DNA of 64,000 nt from Entomortierella parvispora (taxonomy: Eukaryota; Mortierellomycota; Mortierellomycetes; Mortierellales; Mortierellaceae). The stretch lies in the NCBI GenBank assembly GCA_963573315.1, contig OY752145.1:434001-498000 (forward strand), read 5' to 3'. The notes below the pieces were generated by a model. That model saw only the letters and a list, made by a program, of their open reading frames with translations, searched no databases and had not been told where the DNA came from. The position numbers and the translations under genes were made by a program. Shown here one piece after another: positions 12,449-24,439 of the stretch (its first letter is position 1; each line of letters starts with the position of its first letter).

Positions 12449-12900
12449 CATTTAATAGAGGACTTGGAGTAGAAATAAAAACTATGATAACAATATATTG
12501 AGAGTATTCCTGTTGGCAGCAGGCAATGGTGTCGGATAGGGACAGCAGAGGGGCACAATTGAGAATTGCCGAGACGATTGCTGTGTTGTCGTCCACACGG
12601 GGATGGTCCCGAAAAAAGAAAGACAACCGACAGTCTCCCTTCCCAGACCGCTCCCACCTCCCAGTCGGAAGTGCATTGGTGGCCATGCAAGGTAGACAGA
12701 GACATGGACGGATGAGAGCCTTTTTTTTTTTTTTTTTTTCTGCTGACGCTGTCCCAAGAAAGGACCAGCCGCCCAAGGAACAACAAAACAGACAACCCAA
12801 GGGCGACACTGCTCTCTTTTCCTTTTCTCTTTCTCACCCTCACTCGCCCTTCTCCCTCTTTGATACCCCTTCCCCCTACTACACAATCCATAATATCATC
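12449..12900. other. Intergenic region between the F-box gene and the membrane protein gene
   Basis: 452 bp holding the poly(A) signal of the upstream gene (AATAAA at 12474), a T19 run at 12721-12739 and a C/T-rich stretch at 12810-12895 just before the next start, probably its promoter and leader. No gene seen. Confidence 0.6.
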
Positions 12901-14540
12901 ATGCCGCTTCATCCAGCGCTTCTCAAGACCCTGAATACGCTCACGTTCACGGTCGCTATCTCGACCATGTCCTACTACCACAAGTTCCTTGTCCACGCAC
13001 TCGCTGGTCATCCCAATTACCTGTCGAATTCCCACATTGGCTTTTTGATCCCAACCATTAACTGGTTCCTTCTCGGAGGATTCTCTTTCTTGGTCCAATG
13101 GTTCGACTCTACACACGAGATGGTCGTCGAGGCCGTCGACTGGCACCTCTTTGTCTCCAACCTTGTCGTTACCGGCTGGGTTCTCTCATGGGTAAAAAAA
13201 AAAAAAAAAACTCTTTTGTACTTTTGTCGCGTCTTTTTTTTTTTTTTTTGCGCGTGTTTGAAAAAGAAAAAAAATGACTTACCAAACCAGAAAACACCTC
13301 CTTGTCTCTTTTCAAGGTCCATAACCACCTTGTGGTCGGTGAAATCCTGTTGGTCGTGAACGCGGTCCTGATTTGGCGCTTGTACGCGAGACTGAGGGCG
13401 TTTACTGCGACGAGCTTGCTGGATTTCCTCTTTGTTCAGGTGTCATTCTCCATTTACAACGCTTTGGTCTGGCTCGATGTCTTCCAGAACTTCTTTGCGG
13501 CGTTCACGACAAAGGAGGGCGGACCTGAATCCTGGGCGGCCATTGGCGCAGCTGGAGCCCTTTTTGTTCTCTTGATCATTGGTACCTACCACATTGAGTT
13601 TGCCAGGGATCCAGACTCGTGGTGCGGAGCCGTCATTGCTTTGTAAGTCCCATGTACTTCTTCCTCCTCTGCTTTTGTTCATCAATTGGGGTGTTTCATT
13701 TCTCTTGCCCTGCTCTTTCGTTCAGTGGGTTTGGGTATACGCCAGCTCTTGTTCAAGTCGTAGAGTTGACAACTTCCCGAGAACGAAAAATGTTGCAATT
13801 GTTTGTTGTGTGGTTTGGGTTTCCGTTACTTTTCTTGCCAGCTGACCCTGATGACGAAGGATCGAGGGGTGAGAGGAGGCGATGGAGTGAGAGGCGATCA
13901 AAGCAACCACAGGAACAACAGCGACAACAACAGGAACAGGGACGACAATGTCAACGCGGACAATTGTGGTCACCATCGACATCTGTCTTTTTTTTTTTTT
14001 TTCGTGCTCCGTTTTTCTTTCTTTTTCTCTTTTTCTCTTTTTCTCCACGGACATTTTGCCGCAATGGTGAGGCTTCGAGGAAGGGGCGAGAGGAGGAGAC
14101 GGCGGGAAAAAAATTACTTTGACTTCTGAGGTTGCACACAGATGGGAAACTGGTCAGCGCCCAAAAAAAAAGGACCATCCTGCCTCTCATTTCAGCTCTT
14201 CGTTTACCGCGTGTTTTTTAAAGTTTTTTTTTTCTGCCTTTGCTCAATCGCTTACCAAACAATCGCCCTCATGTTCTAACTGGACTTTTCTCTCTCTGTT
14301 CTCTCTTACACTCTGCATTTTTGATCGCTATCTTGGACGATATGGACATATTGTGTACACAGGATGACTCTCAGCATCATCGTTGAGCAGGGTAGCGCCG
14401 TTCCCGTGGTCCAGATTACGGGTCTTCTCAGCGTCGGTTGGTTGGTGGGTGCCTTGGTCCGACGTGTGCTCCGCAACGTGGCCGTCTGGCATGAGCGTAA
14501 CCAGGATGATTTCCATGAGGGACGCCCTCTTTTGGGTTAA
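12901..14540 (+). CDS. Polytopic membrane protein of unknown function
   Basis: Three exons (12901-13191, 13317-13642, 14363-14540) give 264 residues. The protein is hydrophobic throughout with about seven predicted membrane spans, for example near residues 8-28, 40-62, 78-118 (two spans), 127-152, 162-182, 190-206 and 211-232, and ends in a short charged tail. There is no cleavable signal peptide and no motif I can assign; it resembles uncharacterised fungal seven-span proteins. Intron 1 starts with GT followed by 17 A. Intron 2 is long (720 nt) and contains a T-rich segment and an open stretch at 13726-13790 preceded by TTCAG that might be an alternative exon. Direct splicing gives a smooth hydrophobic helix across the junction, which favours the three-exon model. 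Exon structure is moderately secure; function is unknown. Confidence 0.75.
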
Positions 14541-15028
14541 GCAACCAAAAAGAAAAAAACAACCCTATCCAACAACCGACAAAGGTAGAACAAGGAAGAA
14601 TGAATGGAAAAAATAAAGAAGAGAGCTCTGTTTTTTTACTCTCTTTTGCGACTTTGACTTGAATTTGTCCCCTTTCTCACACTCACACAGTCTTTCTGTC
14701 CTATCATTCATATCGTTTTCTAATGCAACTGGGAAACCTGTTGAGGATCAACTTTGCATATATTTCTCTCATTCTTCCCATCCTCACCCTTTTTGACCCC
14801 TGCCCACTTTTTAGAGGGAAAAAACAAGATAAGAGCACTGAAAAACTATGGACGTCGCAGTGGCTGCATGCATGCCCCCTCAAGCAGTAAAAAGAATCGA
14901 ACTCTGCGCTTGGACCCTATTCTTTGGCATTTTGCTCTCATGATGCCTTTGAGCCATGGTCTCAGACCTTCAATCCGTAGGTCCGATAATTGTCAAAGTG
15001 AGGTTATCTTTTTTTATTTCAACATTCT
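14541..15028. other. Convergent intergenic region
   Basis: 488 bp between the 3' ends of the membrane protein gene and the GNL1-like gene. AT-rich, with AATAAA at about 14611 after the plus-strand gene. No gene seen. Confidence 0.6.
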
Positions 15029-18008
15029 TCAATCGTCTTTGTCTTCTTCGTCATCCTCGTCGTCTTTTTGGACCTCATCGTCGTCATCTTGAAGCAGTCC
15101 AAAAAATCCGCCAACACGGGTGTTCAATTGGAACTTTTTACCCTTCTTGGTTGAGCCCTCCTCCTCGCTCGCCTCTACATCTTCTTTGTCGTCGTCATCG
15201 TGGTCACTGTCGCTGTACTCTTCCTCTTCCGTCTCTAGATCATCATCAAACGCGTCCTCCTCCTCAGATCCAGTCTTCTTCAGCCGATTCTTTGAGGTCG
15301 ATAACGCCTTCCCCTCTTCATCCTCGTCGCTTGTGAGAATACCGTCAGCCTCCTGGACCCGAAGTTGTTCATATTTGGTGCTGGTAAAGAACCCTGGTGG
15401 TTTGAATGAGAGTAGAATCCTGCCATCATTCGCCAGACGAAGAATCGCGTTTGCTGGAAGGTGAGAAGAAGAACAGAAACGATTAGAATACATACCGTAG
15501 AAATCACAATTGAAACATTATGGAGAACAAAGTGCATCTTCTCCTCACCTGAGCGATAAACGTCCGGATAACCAGATTTGGCCGTCAGGAATCCTCGCTG
15601 GAGTGCAAAAGCTGACAAGATAACCGGAATAAAGAAAGCAGATCAGTTTGTCACTCATCATTCAACAAATGGTGGGTACATTCCCTCATAACTTACATTC
15701 ACAGATTCCGAAGGCGGACCAGCGAAAGGGTCCGCGTTCATAAGTAGGTGGTGGATCCAACCTCAAGAGTCTTGGCAAATTCACGCGCTCTGCCAGATAC
15801 TGAACCACAGAGTAAGGCTCTTGAACTTGGGCAATTGGGTACATGCCTGACAGGATCTGGAGTGGCTTTGGCAACAGACTTGGGAAAACCAATCCAGGAG
15901 AATCACACAATCGAACGTTTTGTGTCAGATGGATAGTCTGGAAGTGCTTTGTGTGGCCTGGAGTCCTGCTGGTGCTGACCACCGTCTTTCCCATGATGCT
16001 GTTGATGAGTGAACTCTTGCCGACGTTGGGGTGACCTGTGGAGAGAAAGAGACGCACGAACGTTTGATATGAATAACACATTTCAGCTCCTCTTGCCCCT
16101 CAGTGGAAACGCAAAAGGTCATAATGTACCAACTAGACCAATGGTTACATAGTCCTTATGAGGCATGTTGTCTCCATCTTCGATCACTGCAGACTGCATA
16201 GAGGCGGCTAAGTATTTAGAACAAGTTGCAGTTAGTTTAAGGCCAGTATCATTAAGGAACCCCTTCTGCTACCCAATTCATCTTTACCAAGCTCATTGTC
16301 CCGACTTTTCTTCAAGAGATCCTGGTGACCATCTCCATGTTGTTTGTCCTGATTATTCTCATGTTGCTCCGCGTCTTCGTCACTGTCCTGGAACTCTGTT
16401 TCCTTGGGGGCCTCGTAATGAGAGATTAGGTCATCCCAGTCCACTTGGTCTCCATTCTTGGAGAGCTCCACATCTCTGCAGGCAATAAGAACATCCTTTA
16501 CGCCCACGGCGTTGTAAAACCGATGTCGAGGTCTCTTGACTACTCTTTGCAGAGCAGCTATTGAGAAAAAATGGCAAAGCATTAGTTAGACGCGGTGTTC
16601 ACATATTCCGCCGTCGACCTTGGAACGTCGAAAAATTCCCGGTTTGCACCAAAACGCTGTAATACCAGTGCTAGAGTCGTTGATCAGGCTTGGATCTGGT
16701 GGGTAACAACTGAAAGAAGCAATGTGCAACTCTGGAAACTTTTCTCTAAAGTACTGCTTCCAGGCGAACAGAGTATTTGGTGCCACCAAATCCACCTGAT
16801 TGTGAAAAAGTTTCACCTCTGTTAGCTTCACAAACTGCATCAAGATAGGCAATATTCTGAATGCACTCACTCACCTTGTTGAAAATGACGACCAGCTTTC
16901 TTTTCATATCCTTGACAACATAATCATAAAGTGAAGGAGGGAAATGGATCACGGGATGTCGAATATCCACTATGATCATGATGATGTCCGAGATCTCCAG
17001 AACGCGCCAGCTATTTCCCGAGAGCAACGGATTTTCAGTAATTAGGTTCGAACCCGCAGTAAAAAAAAAAAAAAAAGAAAGATCATTGAGCACTTACAGT
17101 TGGCGCCAGACCTCCAAATTGTGCTCAAAGTAACTCAGCTCCTCTGCAGGGTATCTGTTATAGACAGTGTCCATCCAGTCGTCAAACATCTTATGTTCGT
17201 TCTTTTCCAGCTCCCCGCGACTCATAGAGTAATCCCACTCTGGTCGCTTTGGGAATCCAATGACACTAGGGAACATGTCCTCGAATGAAACCTCTAGTGC
17301 AGACTAAGAGAAGAAGGGTGCAAAACAGATAGAAAATGAATCAGCCCGTTGCATTGCATTGAACTTGATCATGGTCATCGCCTCTAGAGTCCTCGTGTAT
17401 AAACTCACCTCTGGGACTAATTCTAAAGGCTTCATACTGGCATTGCGAGAACTCTCAATGTCTACAGCCGATCGCCTCATAAAAACCGATCTCAATCTAG
17501 AAAACAGAGGAAAATCAAAAGTAAATAATCAGAGGCATCATTCACCAACGTAAACACGCAATGAGTACCTTTGTCCTGCAGGGTGGTTTGAATTCTCCCG
17601 GGCAGGAACTCGGCCGCCTGTTGCGCCGCCACCCGATGATTCTGGCTTGAACTCTTTGGAGAACGTCTTGACGAATCGCCCTGTATGTTCGCCACTGCCT
17701 GCGATGCTGCTTCCTACCGCGTCCTCATACTGCTCTGGGTCTAGTCAGGAATACAAAAAAGACGTTCATTAGAGAAGGTAAAGGGAGCGGCAAAGAGTAT
17801 TCAATGTGGATGGACACAATCGTGGTCTGGCCCAGTGCACCGAAAACCGCACAAGAAACCGGCGGCGTTGGACTTTTTCCATGTTCCTGGGTGGTTTGGT
17901 ACCTTTGGTTCGCGAGTTTTGTTCGAGGTGTCTTCCGCTGAGTCTGGCTCGTCGCTCCTGGAGCTGTTTCTTCTTTAATGCACCGCTGAATGCTTTTGGG
18001 CGCGGCAT
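15029..18008 (-). CDS. GNL1: GNL1-type circularly permuted GTPase
   Basis: YlqF/YawG-family GTPase, a group linked to ribosome assembly. The start at 18008 gives MPRPKAFSGALKKKQLQ, closely matching the basic N-terminus of animal GNL1. The G motifs occur in permuted order: G4 (NKVD, split by an intron near 16880) comes first, then G1 (PNVGKSSLI, about 16010-16040), a G2-like threonine (SRTPGHTKHFQT) and G3 (DSPGL, about 15905). Upstream of G4 lies the conserved WRVLEISDII/DIRHPVI segment; downstream lies the GNL1-specific PSLLPKPLQILSGMYPIAQVQEPYS region. The C-terminus (15029-15300) is a long acidic Asp/Glu tail, also a GNL1 feature. The gene has many short introns, including tiny ones near 15490-15690 and 16040-16230. 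It is convergent with the membrane protein gene and tandem with SCAMP. Identification is firm; a nucleolar or ribosomal role is from family knowledge. Confidence 0.93.
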
Positions 18009-18462
18009 GGTTGACAATGAGTAGTGTTTGGATGAATAAGTGATTGGAAATGAATGAGAGAATGGAATGAACAGGAAAAGAAAGAAAGAAGAAAGAATGA
18101 GCAAACGCCCACCACGCCCACCATGGAAAAATGCCGTGCGAAACAAAGGTCACGCCTCTTCTGAGCGCAGATCCGCAGGAACGAGCGGGCTTTGGATCGC
18201 ATGGACTTGCTGACAAGCATCGAGGACCGCGCGCTCTCTGGCTGATACGCCTTTGCCGCCAACTCTACGAGCCGACTCAACTCTATCTGGATCACAAAAT
18301 ACCCTTTCTCATCATCATACATTTGCACAGCATGAGGTCGTTTTAGCCTGTTTCTTTTTGTTTTATGATATGAAATGTGCATGTGCGGCGTGGATATATA
18401 TCTGCTCGCCAAGGGTAAAGAGTAATGTGCCATTATTGTTGACTGATCCAGGGGACTCTTTT
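18009..18462. other. Intergenic region between GNL1 and SCAMP
   Basis: 454 bp between the GNL1-like start and the SCAMP stop, both on the minus strand. 18040-18100 is GA-rich (CT-rich on the sense strand), resembling other leaders here. No gene seen. Confidence 0.6.
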
Positions 18463-20158
18463 TTAAACTCTGCCGCTGGTCGCAGCAGACCAGGCAGCAT
18501 TCTGTACAGCCTGGCTTCGGACAGCAGACGAGGTGACCTGGGCCTTGGCCTGGTCGAACGTGTGTCCCTGCTGGTGGTAGTGCTGGTGGACTTTGCTATA
18601 TTGCCGAGCCGCATCAAGACGAAACCATCATTAATCCTCTGTGTAGCAAGTATCCAGTGCAAGCGACATCGATCTCAATTCTCCTACCGGTAAAAGAACA
18701 GGCATCCAAAGCCCTGGACGAGCCACAGGGCTGTCGAAAAGACACAGAGGATACCGGCAAAAATGTGGTGTCCATTGAAGACTGAGATCATGTTGATCAA
18801 CCCAGCAGAGCCACTAACATGACGCAAGTGTGGAGATTCAATCGTATGGAGTGGTTAAAATTAGAAATCCCTGCCATGTGCGCTGCAGCAAAGTACTCTT
18901 GAGAGTGCGAGACCCTTTTTTTTTTTTTGTCTCCTTTGACGTTGTCCTGGGTTTCCACCTTGCTCCTAAAGGTGGATTACTTGATTCCAGTCAGATAGAT
19001 TCCAATCGTCATTGAAGGTCTACACTTTGATCCGCCATCTCTATCCTGGCTCTATGTCCTGACGCCACGTGGATCCTGAGTATTCCTCTGCTCCTCTGCC
19101 CTGAATGTTCAAAACATGAAACATACGTTGAGGTGAATCCAAGGGACATGTAAAAGGAGAAGGCAATATGGAAGCCATTGAAAATAAAGTAGAAGTCTAG
19201 GGGTGGGCGAAATATAGAATTGTAAAAAAAAGTCAGTCGAGGGACCAAAGACTCATGTATTCACTCTTGGCAAAAGCGCAGATACAAAACTCGCTCCTCT
19301 TACAGTAGTACATCGACATCTCCTTCATGAAGGCGTTGTAGATGGGTCTGTACCACAACAAAAATGACGATGCAGTGATAGTGAAGCAGTAGCCGAGCGC
19401 GACCCCCAGGTCAGCACCTCCGTTTGGAAGACCAGCGATCAACATCAACATGCACGCCAGGAAGTTGAGGGCCAGGGTTCCAAGGAGTGCCAGCCAGAGA
19501 TTATACAGCATACGAACGGTGCTCTGATGTGCTTTTGGAATCTCGGCAGGGATTGACCTATGAGAGGGAGGAGGAGTGCAAAAGAGTTAGTGATGAGGAC
19601 CCTTTCCCCCCGGTGCTTTCTCCGGACGCTCTTTTCTTTTCTTTTTTTTTCTTCCCAGGTACACAGGCCAAACATCGAAAAACACAAGAACAGAAAGAAC
19701 TCTGAAGAAAACGAGAGCTTTTTCGAATCTTGTTCATCCATCGAACCAAGAGCGACCAAAAAAGAAAATGAAAGCAAAAAAAAAAAAAAAAAAAAAGACG
19801 AAAAGACGTACATGTAGATGAGGGGGTAGAACTTGGGAAAGTTGTTCTTGCCCTGGGTGCGGACACGTTCAGCCTCTGCCTGGGCGGCCTGAATCTCTTG
19901 CTCCCTGGCCGCCAACTCTTCCTCGCGGCGACGGAGCTCTGCTGCCTTTGCTGCAAGCTTGGGGTCCTCGGCCGGTGTTGCGGCGGTACTCGAGGTCTGG
20001 AAGTTGTTGTCACCGTACTGGGTGTAAGAGGTGTACTCCTGCTCTACCTCGGACTTGTTTGTTGCATGCAAGGGTACGTCGGCCTGGATTTGGTTGGCGT
20101 CCTCGAAAGGATTTGTTTGGCTGTATTCAGCATGCTCAAAAGGGTTCTGTGCTGACAT
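18463..20158 (-). CDS. Secretory carrier-associated membrane protein (SCAMP)
   Basis: Four-span protein of the Golgi/endosome recycling pathway. Five exons (20158-19812, 19557-19304, 19196-19127, 18813-18688, 18595-18463) sum to 930 nt, giving 309 residues. The N-terminus has two NPF repeats (NPFEHAEYSQTNPFEDA), which bind EH-domain endocytic proteins, then a coiled coil rich in Ala/Glu/Arg (about 70-110). The core contains the conserved KNNFPKFYPLIYMSIPAEIP segment and four hydrophobic spans. The C-terminal exon encodes a VHQHYHQQGHTFDQAKAQV tail typical of SCAMPs; it is reached only by splicing from 18688 to 18595, and reading through would stop earlier. Intron 1 contains A21 (T21 on the sense strand). 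SCAMPs are absent from budding yeast but present in early-diverging fungi. Identification is firm. Confidence 0.93.
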
Positions 20159-21211
20159 GACGTTATGTAAAGAGAGAGAGAGGGTGATATTAGCGAATGG
20201 GTGGCGGGAATAAGCCTGGGGCGGAGCGGGATACGGCGGCAAAGAGAGCGCAGAGTGAGTGCGGTGGCAAGGAGAGGGGACAGAGAGGGGATGGTTCTGG
20301 GATGGGACAGAAGGGAATCGAGAGCAGAGAAGAGAGAGAGTGAGATGAAGGACAAAACGACAGAGCGCGTGCTGGCAGGGCTGGGCTGGGCTGGGAAGCG
20401 ACTAGCGCGGCCCTGTCTAAATGCAACCAAAGTGCTGGCCCCATGCAATTGCAGCCGCCCTCGCTAGAATCACTCTATTTTCCCTGTCCTTTTCTCTGCT
20501 GTGCACTACGTACAAGATGGCATCCACGTACGCGCACATTCGGTCTGTGGCTGTGTCCGTGTTCCGTCTTCAACGTATCTGTAGGCGACGTGTCAGGAGG
20601 AAGGGCAGCAGCTTCCGTTCACCACAGCTCCATCTCTGGGTCAGGGACAGAGCTCGAAGAATTAATGAATCCAAACTGTCTGCGCCCGTTGATCGAGATG
20701 GCTTTGGGAGCATGGAAAAAAGGAAAAGATGCGGTGCACTTCCATGTTTGTTCCCGTTTCATCCGAATCTCGAAGAGCTGGAAACGACCTCGTTGTAGAA
20801 TGCCAATCCTGATTTCCTGCTTTCACGGTTCTTGTTTCCTCTCTACTCTGTCTCTCATGCTATCCCAATCGTTCCCTTTCTTTCCTGTCTTGTGAATGCT
20901 CAGTCATCGTCATATGGAAAGCGATTGGCGACGGTTGGCGACAATGGCAAAAAATCTAGTGCAGACCTTGTATCCCTTCCTTTCATCTCTTGCTCATCCG
21001 ACTCTAACCTTTCAGTCTCGTTGCCAGGAATCTGAATCTATTGCCCAGACTCCAAACACTGTAAACACGCCCGATCATCTACACTCATCACACCTTGGTC
21101 ATTGTTCACTGTTCATTGTTCATCGCAAACAAGAACAGCGATAGCTGTCTTCCCCATTGAGTCCTTTCAATCCCCGTACTTGAGAAAACCCCTATCGACT
21201 ACTGCTCTGTT
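20159..21211. other. Divergent promoter region, SCAMP and WSC sensor
   Basis: 1,053 bp between two divergent starts. 20160-20350 is GA-rich (CT-rich on the SCAMP strand), including a short GA microsatellite next to the SCAMP start. 20800-21200 is more C/T-rich on the plus strand ahead of the WSC gene. No gene seen. Confidence 0.6.
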
Positions 21212-22743
21212 ATGAGGCAGCTGCTAGTTCCCCTGTTCACAGCCACATTGGCGTGGACAAGTCATCTCGTTCACGCGCAAATCGCAGTAGGATGCTTTGG
21301 AAACCAGCCGGACAGCAGTGTTGGCACTGATACCAAGTCCTATCAAGACATTTACATGTCCCAAGGCGCCTGCACCAACTTTTGCAAGAGTATTGGGACC
21401 TCTTACGCCCTTACCTTGGATGGATCCTCCTGTCGATGCTCCAACCAAGCACCGTTGGGCTCCAATAAGGTCGACGATAGCAAATGTGATAAGCCATGTA
21501 TGGGCTATCCATTCGAAATGTGCGGGGGAACGTCGAGTTCTGGGCTGGCCAACGTGCTGTTGATCGGTGGATCTACATCTGCTCCCTCGGCAACTACTGG
21601 ATCGAGTGATAACAGCGGAGGCAATAATAATAACGGCAACATCAACAATAGTGGACACACCGGCAACAACTCACAGGTCGTGAGTGGAGGCAAGGCCCTA
21701 AACGCCAACAATCCCGGTATGTTACCACCTCCGGAACCGAGCTCACCCCCGAGCGTTCATGGCGGCAGAGAAAAGAAGGGATATGGGAGAAGTTCTACTA
21801 TTGAGAATGTACCCGTCGAAGGTAGTCATAATGGAAACGAACAAAAAGAGCAAAGACGCCTCTGAAGATTGAACCTAGCCAAAAAGGAGGGAGGTGGAAG
21901 ATCCCACCATAGCTTTTTTGTTTTGTCCGATTTGACCCAACTATGGTAACCAAAAAAAAACCAGCTACTGACCGCCTGTTCTCCTCCTCCTCACCTGTCC
22001 TGGACCAAATAGACGACACAAGCACTAACTCGGGCGGAACAAGCGGTGGAGCGGTCGCGGCTGGAGTTCTGGCTGTCATTGCGTTTGGCATTCTGTTTGC
22101 AGTGGCGGTTGTATTTAGTAAGCGTCGACGCCAGCGACTGGCCCAGGCCGCCTGGACAGAGAACATGCTCCTTCCTTCTTCCCTAATACACAGCTCGAAT
22201 GACGATGAACTCGAGGGCCACGACTACACGCGGTCATCACCCCTCTATCGAAACCCAAGCATTCATCAGCAGGCAATTCCTTTACCCCCATCCAATGCCC
22301 ACTTTCGACCTCCTCCTGTGCTCCATCCACGACAAAGTGGCGCCATGCACATGCAGCAGCCAAGCTTTCCTCCTCCACCAATGATGGCCTCTCGTTACAA
22401 TAGTATTCGTTCAGGCGGGGGTACTTTCCAGCATTTCCCTCATCCTTCGGTGACTCAAGGGGATGCGGCCCTTCTCAACTACAAGGAGCCGCTATCTTTA
22501 TCTACCCCGGCAGCGGCAGCCGCGTTTGGTCGAGGGCCTCACGCTATTCAGACGCCTTTGGTTGCATTGAATGAGGAAGGGGTCGTGGAACACCAAGAGG
22601 AGATGAGAGAGAGACCACTTTCGAGACCATCTATCCGATCGACGGGATCTGTGCAACAACAACAACAGCAACACTACCACGACTGCAGGGACAGTGTCCA
22701 GCGTGGCTCTGTCGATTCATCCTCAAGTCAATACTATGAATGA
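21212..22743 (+). CDS. WSC-domain cell-surface sensor-like protein
   Basis: Type I membrane protein of the cell surface, similar in architecture to cell-wall-integrity sensors. Two exons (21212-21716, 22013-22743) give 411 residues. Residues 1-23 form a signal peptide ending VHAQ. A WSC carbohydrate-binding domain follows at about 25-110 with its eight cysteines (GCFGNQ...CTNFC...CRC...CDKPC...MCGG). A Ser/Asn/Gly-rich extracellular linker leads to one transmembrane helix (about 180-205, GGAVAAGVLAVIAFGILFAV), a basic KRRRQR stop-transfer motif and a cytoplasmic tail rich in Pro and Ser with a short poly-Gln near the end. AATAAA follows at 22761. The linker is shorter than in many yeast Wsc proteins. 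Identification of domain and topology is firm; coupling to Rho1 signalling is inferred. Confidence 0.88.
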
Positions 22744-23817
22744 GGAGCGTTGAAATATACAATAAACCATAAAGAAGCCAGTCCATCACCAGTCGGTTCG
22801 TTTGTTTGTCGTTTGCGAGCAGTGAAACCACGGCAATCATTGTGGAGATGAATCTGGTCACGTTCACGCTCTCAATGCGACGGACGTGCCTGGTCGGAAG
22901 GGCGTGCTTATTCTACCTGTCCTATCATGAGCGAGGGCTAGCCGGGGGGTTGCCGCTGCTGCTTCCTTGCTTCCTTTGCTGCTCAGGGTCCAGCTGAGCG
23001 TCAGTTGCGGGGATTCAAGGCCACGGCCAGGACAAGCTACTGGTAGGTCCTCTGGTCAGGTGTTGGTGACGACGGCGATGTGTATGTCTCAGAGCACTGA
23101 AGGCGCCTTTGCACATTCTTTCTTCTCCTTGGATGGTGATTGGACCTTCCCCACAGTACCCGCTTTAGTACGACGCTTGGATACCCATTGCGCCCAAGCA
23201 GAGCACAGACAGTGGACCCACCGTTGCGGTTGCAACCCTCAATTGCTTGCTTGCCCCCCGAACACAAGGATGCTCTTCTTTCATTGTCTTCAAAAACCAG
23301 CTCGTCTCTCTCTCTTTCTTTCTTTCACCACTTGATCACTCTTTTTTCCTTCCTCCACGACCTCCCCACCGCGACCACCTCCGCGACCACCTCCTGTTCA
23401 TCCTCCCTTTTGCCTCTGAGCTGAACACAGCCAACCACGCATCTGCCTTCCTTCATTCTACTCTATCTATCCCTTGCAGTGGAAATAGACACTGGACTGA
23501 CTATCCATTCCATCCTCGACCTACCTATTCTCGCACGCACTCTCTACTCACACTCACCTTCTCTCTCACACACACACCTTCTCTCTCTTTAACTCGCCTG
23601 ATTCTCTTCACCGTTTTCCATCTTGTCGCCACGACCTCTTCCTTCTCTTCCCTCTCTCACTTCCTAGGTCCACTTCCTACCTTGACACCACCCTCATACT
23701 CCCCATAAATCAGTAACGCTCGCAGCGAGTAAAAAAAAAAAACTTGTAGTTTTCCCTTTTTACCCCTCGAACAACAAGAAATCATCCCTTAAACAACACC
23801 CTTCTGCCCTCTTGTTC
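22744..23817. other. Intergenic and leader region upstream of the endosulfine gene
   Basis: 1,074 bp. 23270-23760 is almost continuous pyrimidine (CT-rich with CA and TC runs) on the sense strand of the downstream gene, followed by a short A-rich segment before its start. ORFs here are Ser/Leu/Pro-rich products of that composition. No gene seen. Confidence 0.6.
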
Positions 23818-24439
23818 ATGCAAAGCCATCAAGACCAACATTTGGGAGTCGGCAGTAACGGCTCCATGGAATCCTCAATGGCCGAACAGGTCGCAAAGTT
23901 ACAAAGCAAATACGGCAGCCTTCCGTCTTTCACGAAGTCTCTTCTCGGTCAACAGGTAAACATCAGATCTATAAACTTTTTACTGCGATGAGAGGACCAG
24001 CTTGCTACGTGGCCATTGTTATTATGATGTTTTTTTTGTTACAAAGGTACTCCATCACTCCATCAACCAGCTTCTTTGTATGAAGGACAGCGGCGTCTGG
24101 GGATGATGGAGAAGGAGAGTGAATGAGGGGGAATTGGCATCCTGATGGCATCGATGAAAAGGTGATCGTTGAAGACTCACCTTCAGTTGTCCATCTTTTT
24201 CTCCCCCAAAAAAAAAAAAAAAAAAAAAAAAAAAGCGCAAATATTTCGATTCAGGCGACTACGCTCTTTCCATGGCCGGCAAGAAGGACACAACCGTTGG
24301 ATCAGAGCATCCTCAGCCAGAAAATATCCCTCACTCGGTGCCCATCAATCCCATCTATGGCTCCGTTCCCGCTCGCAGAGGCTCGCTCGCCAACATGACC
24401 ATCCAAGGCAACTCTGGGGGCGAACAGCAGACCCTCTAA
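23818..24439 (+). CDS. IGO1: Endosulfine family protein (Igo1-type PP2A-B55 inhibitor)
   Basis: Small cytoplasmic regulator that inhibits PP2A-B55 after phosphorylation by a Greatwall/Rim15 kinase, promoting quiescence entry or mitosis. Two exons (23818-23955, 24236-24439) give 113 residues. Exon 1 encodes a KYGSLP motif typical of the family; exon 2 opens with RKYFDSGDYAL, the invariant endosulfine core whose serine is the kinase target. The C-terminal half is polar. The intron (280 nt) ends in 27 A followed directly by G, so the acceptor has no pyrimidine tract next to it. No other acceptor gives the conserved core in frame. The spacing between KYGSLP and RKYFDSGDY is 10 residues, slightly shorter than in yeast Igo1, so a missed mini-exon is possible. 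Identification is firm. Confidence 0.9.
24208..24234 (+). repeat. A27 homopolymer at the 3' end of the endosulfine intron
   Basis: 27 A in a row immediately followed by the splice-acceptor G at 24235. Confidence 0.85.

Noticed and set aside
17044-17056. GGTTCGAACC tRNA B-box-like sequence
   Set aside because: Palindromic match inside a GNL1 intron with no A box or cloverleaf around it.
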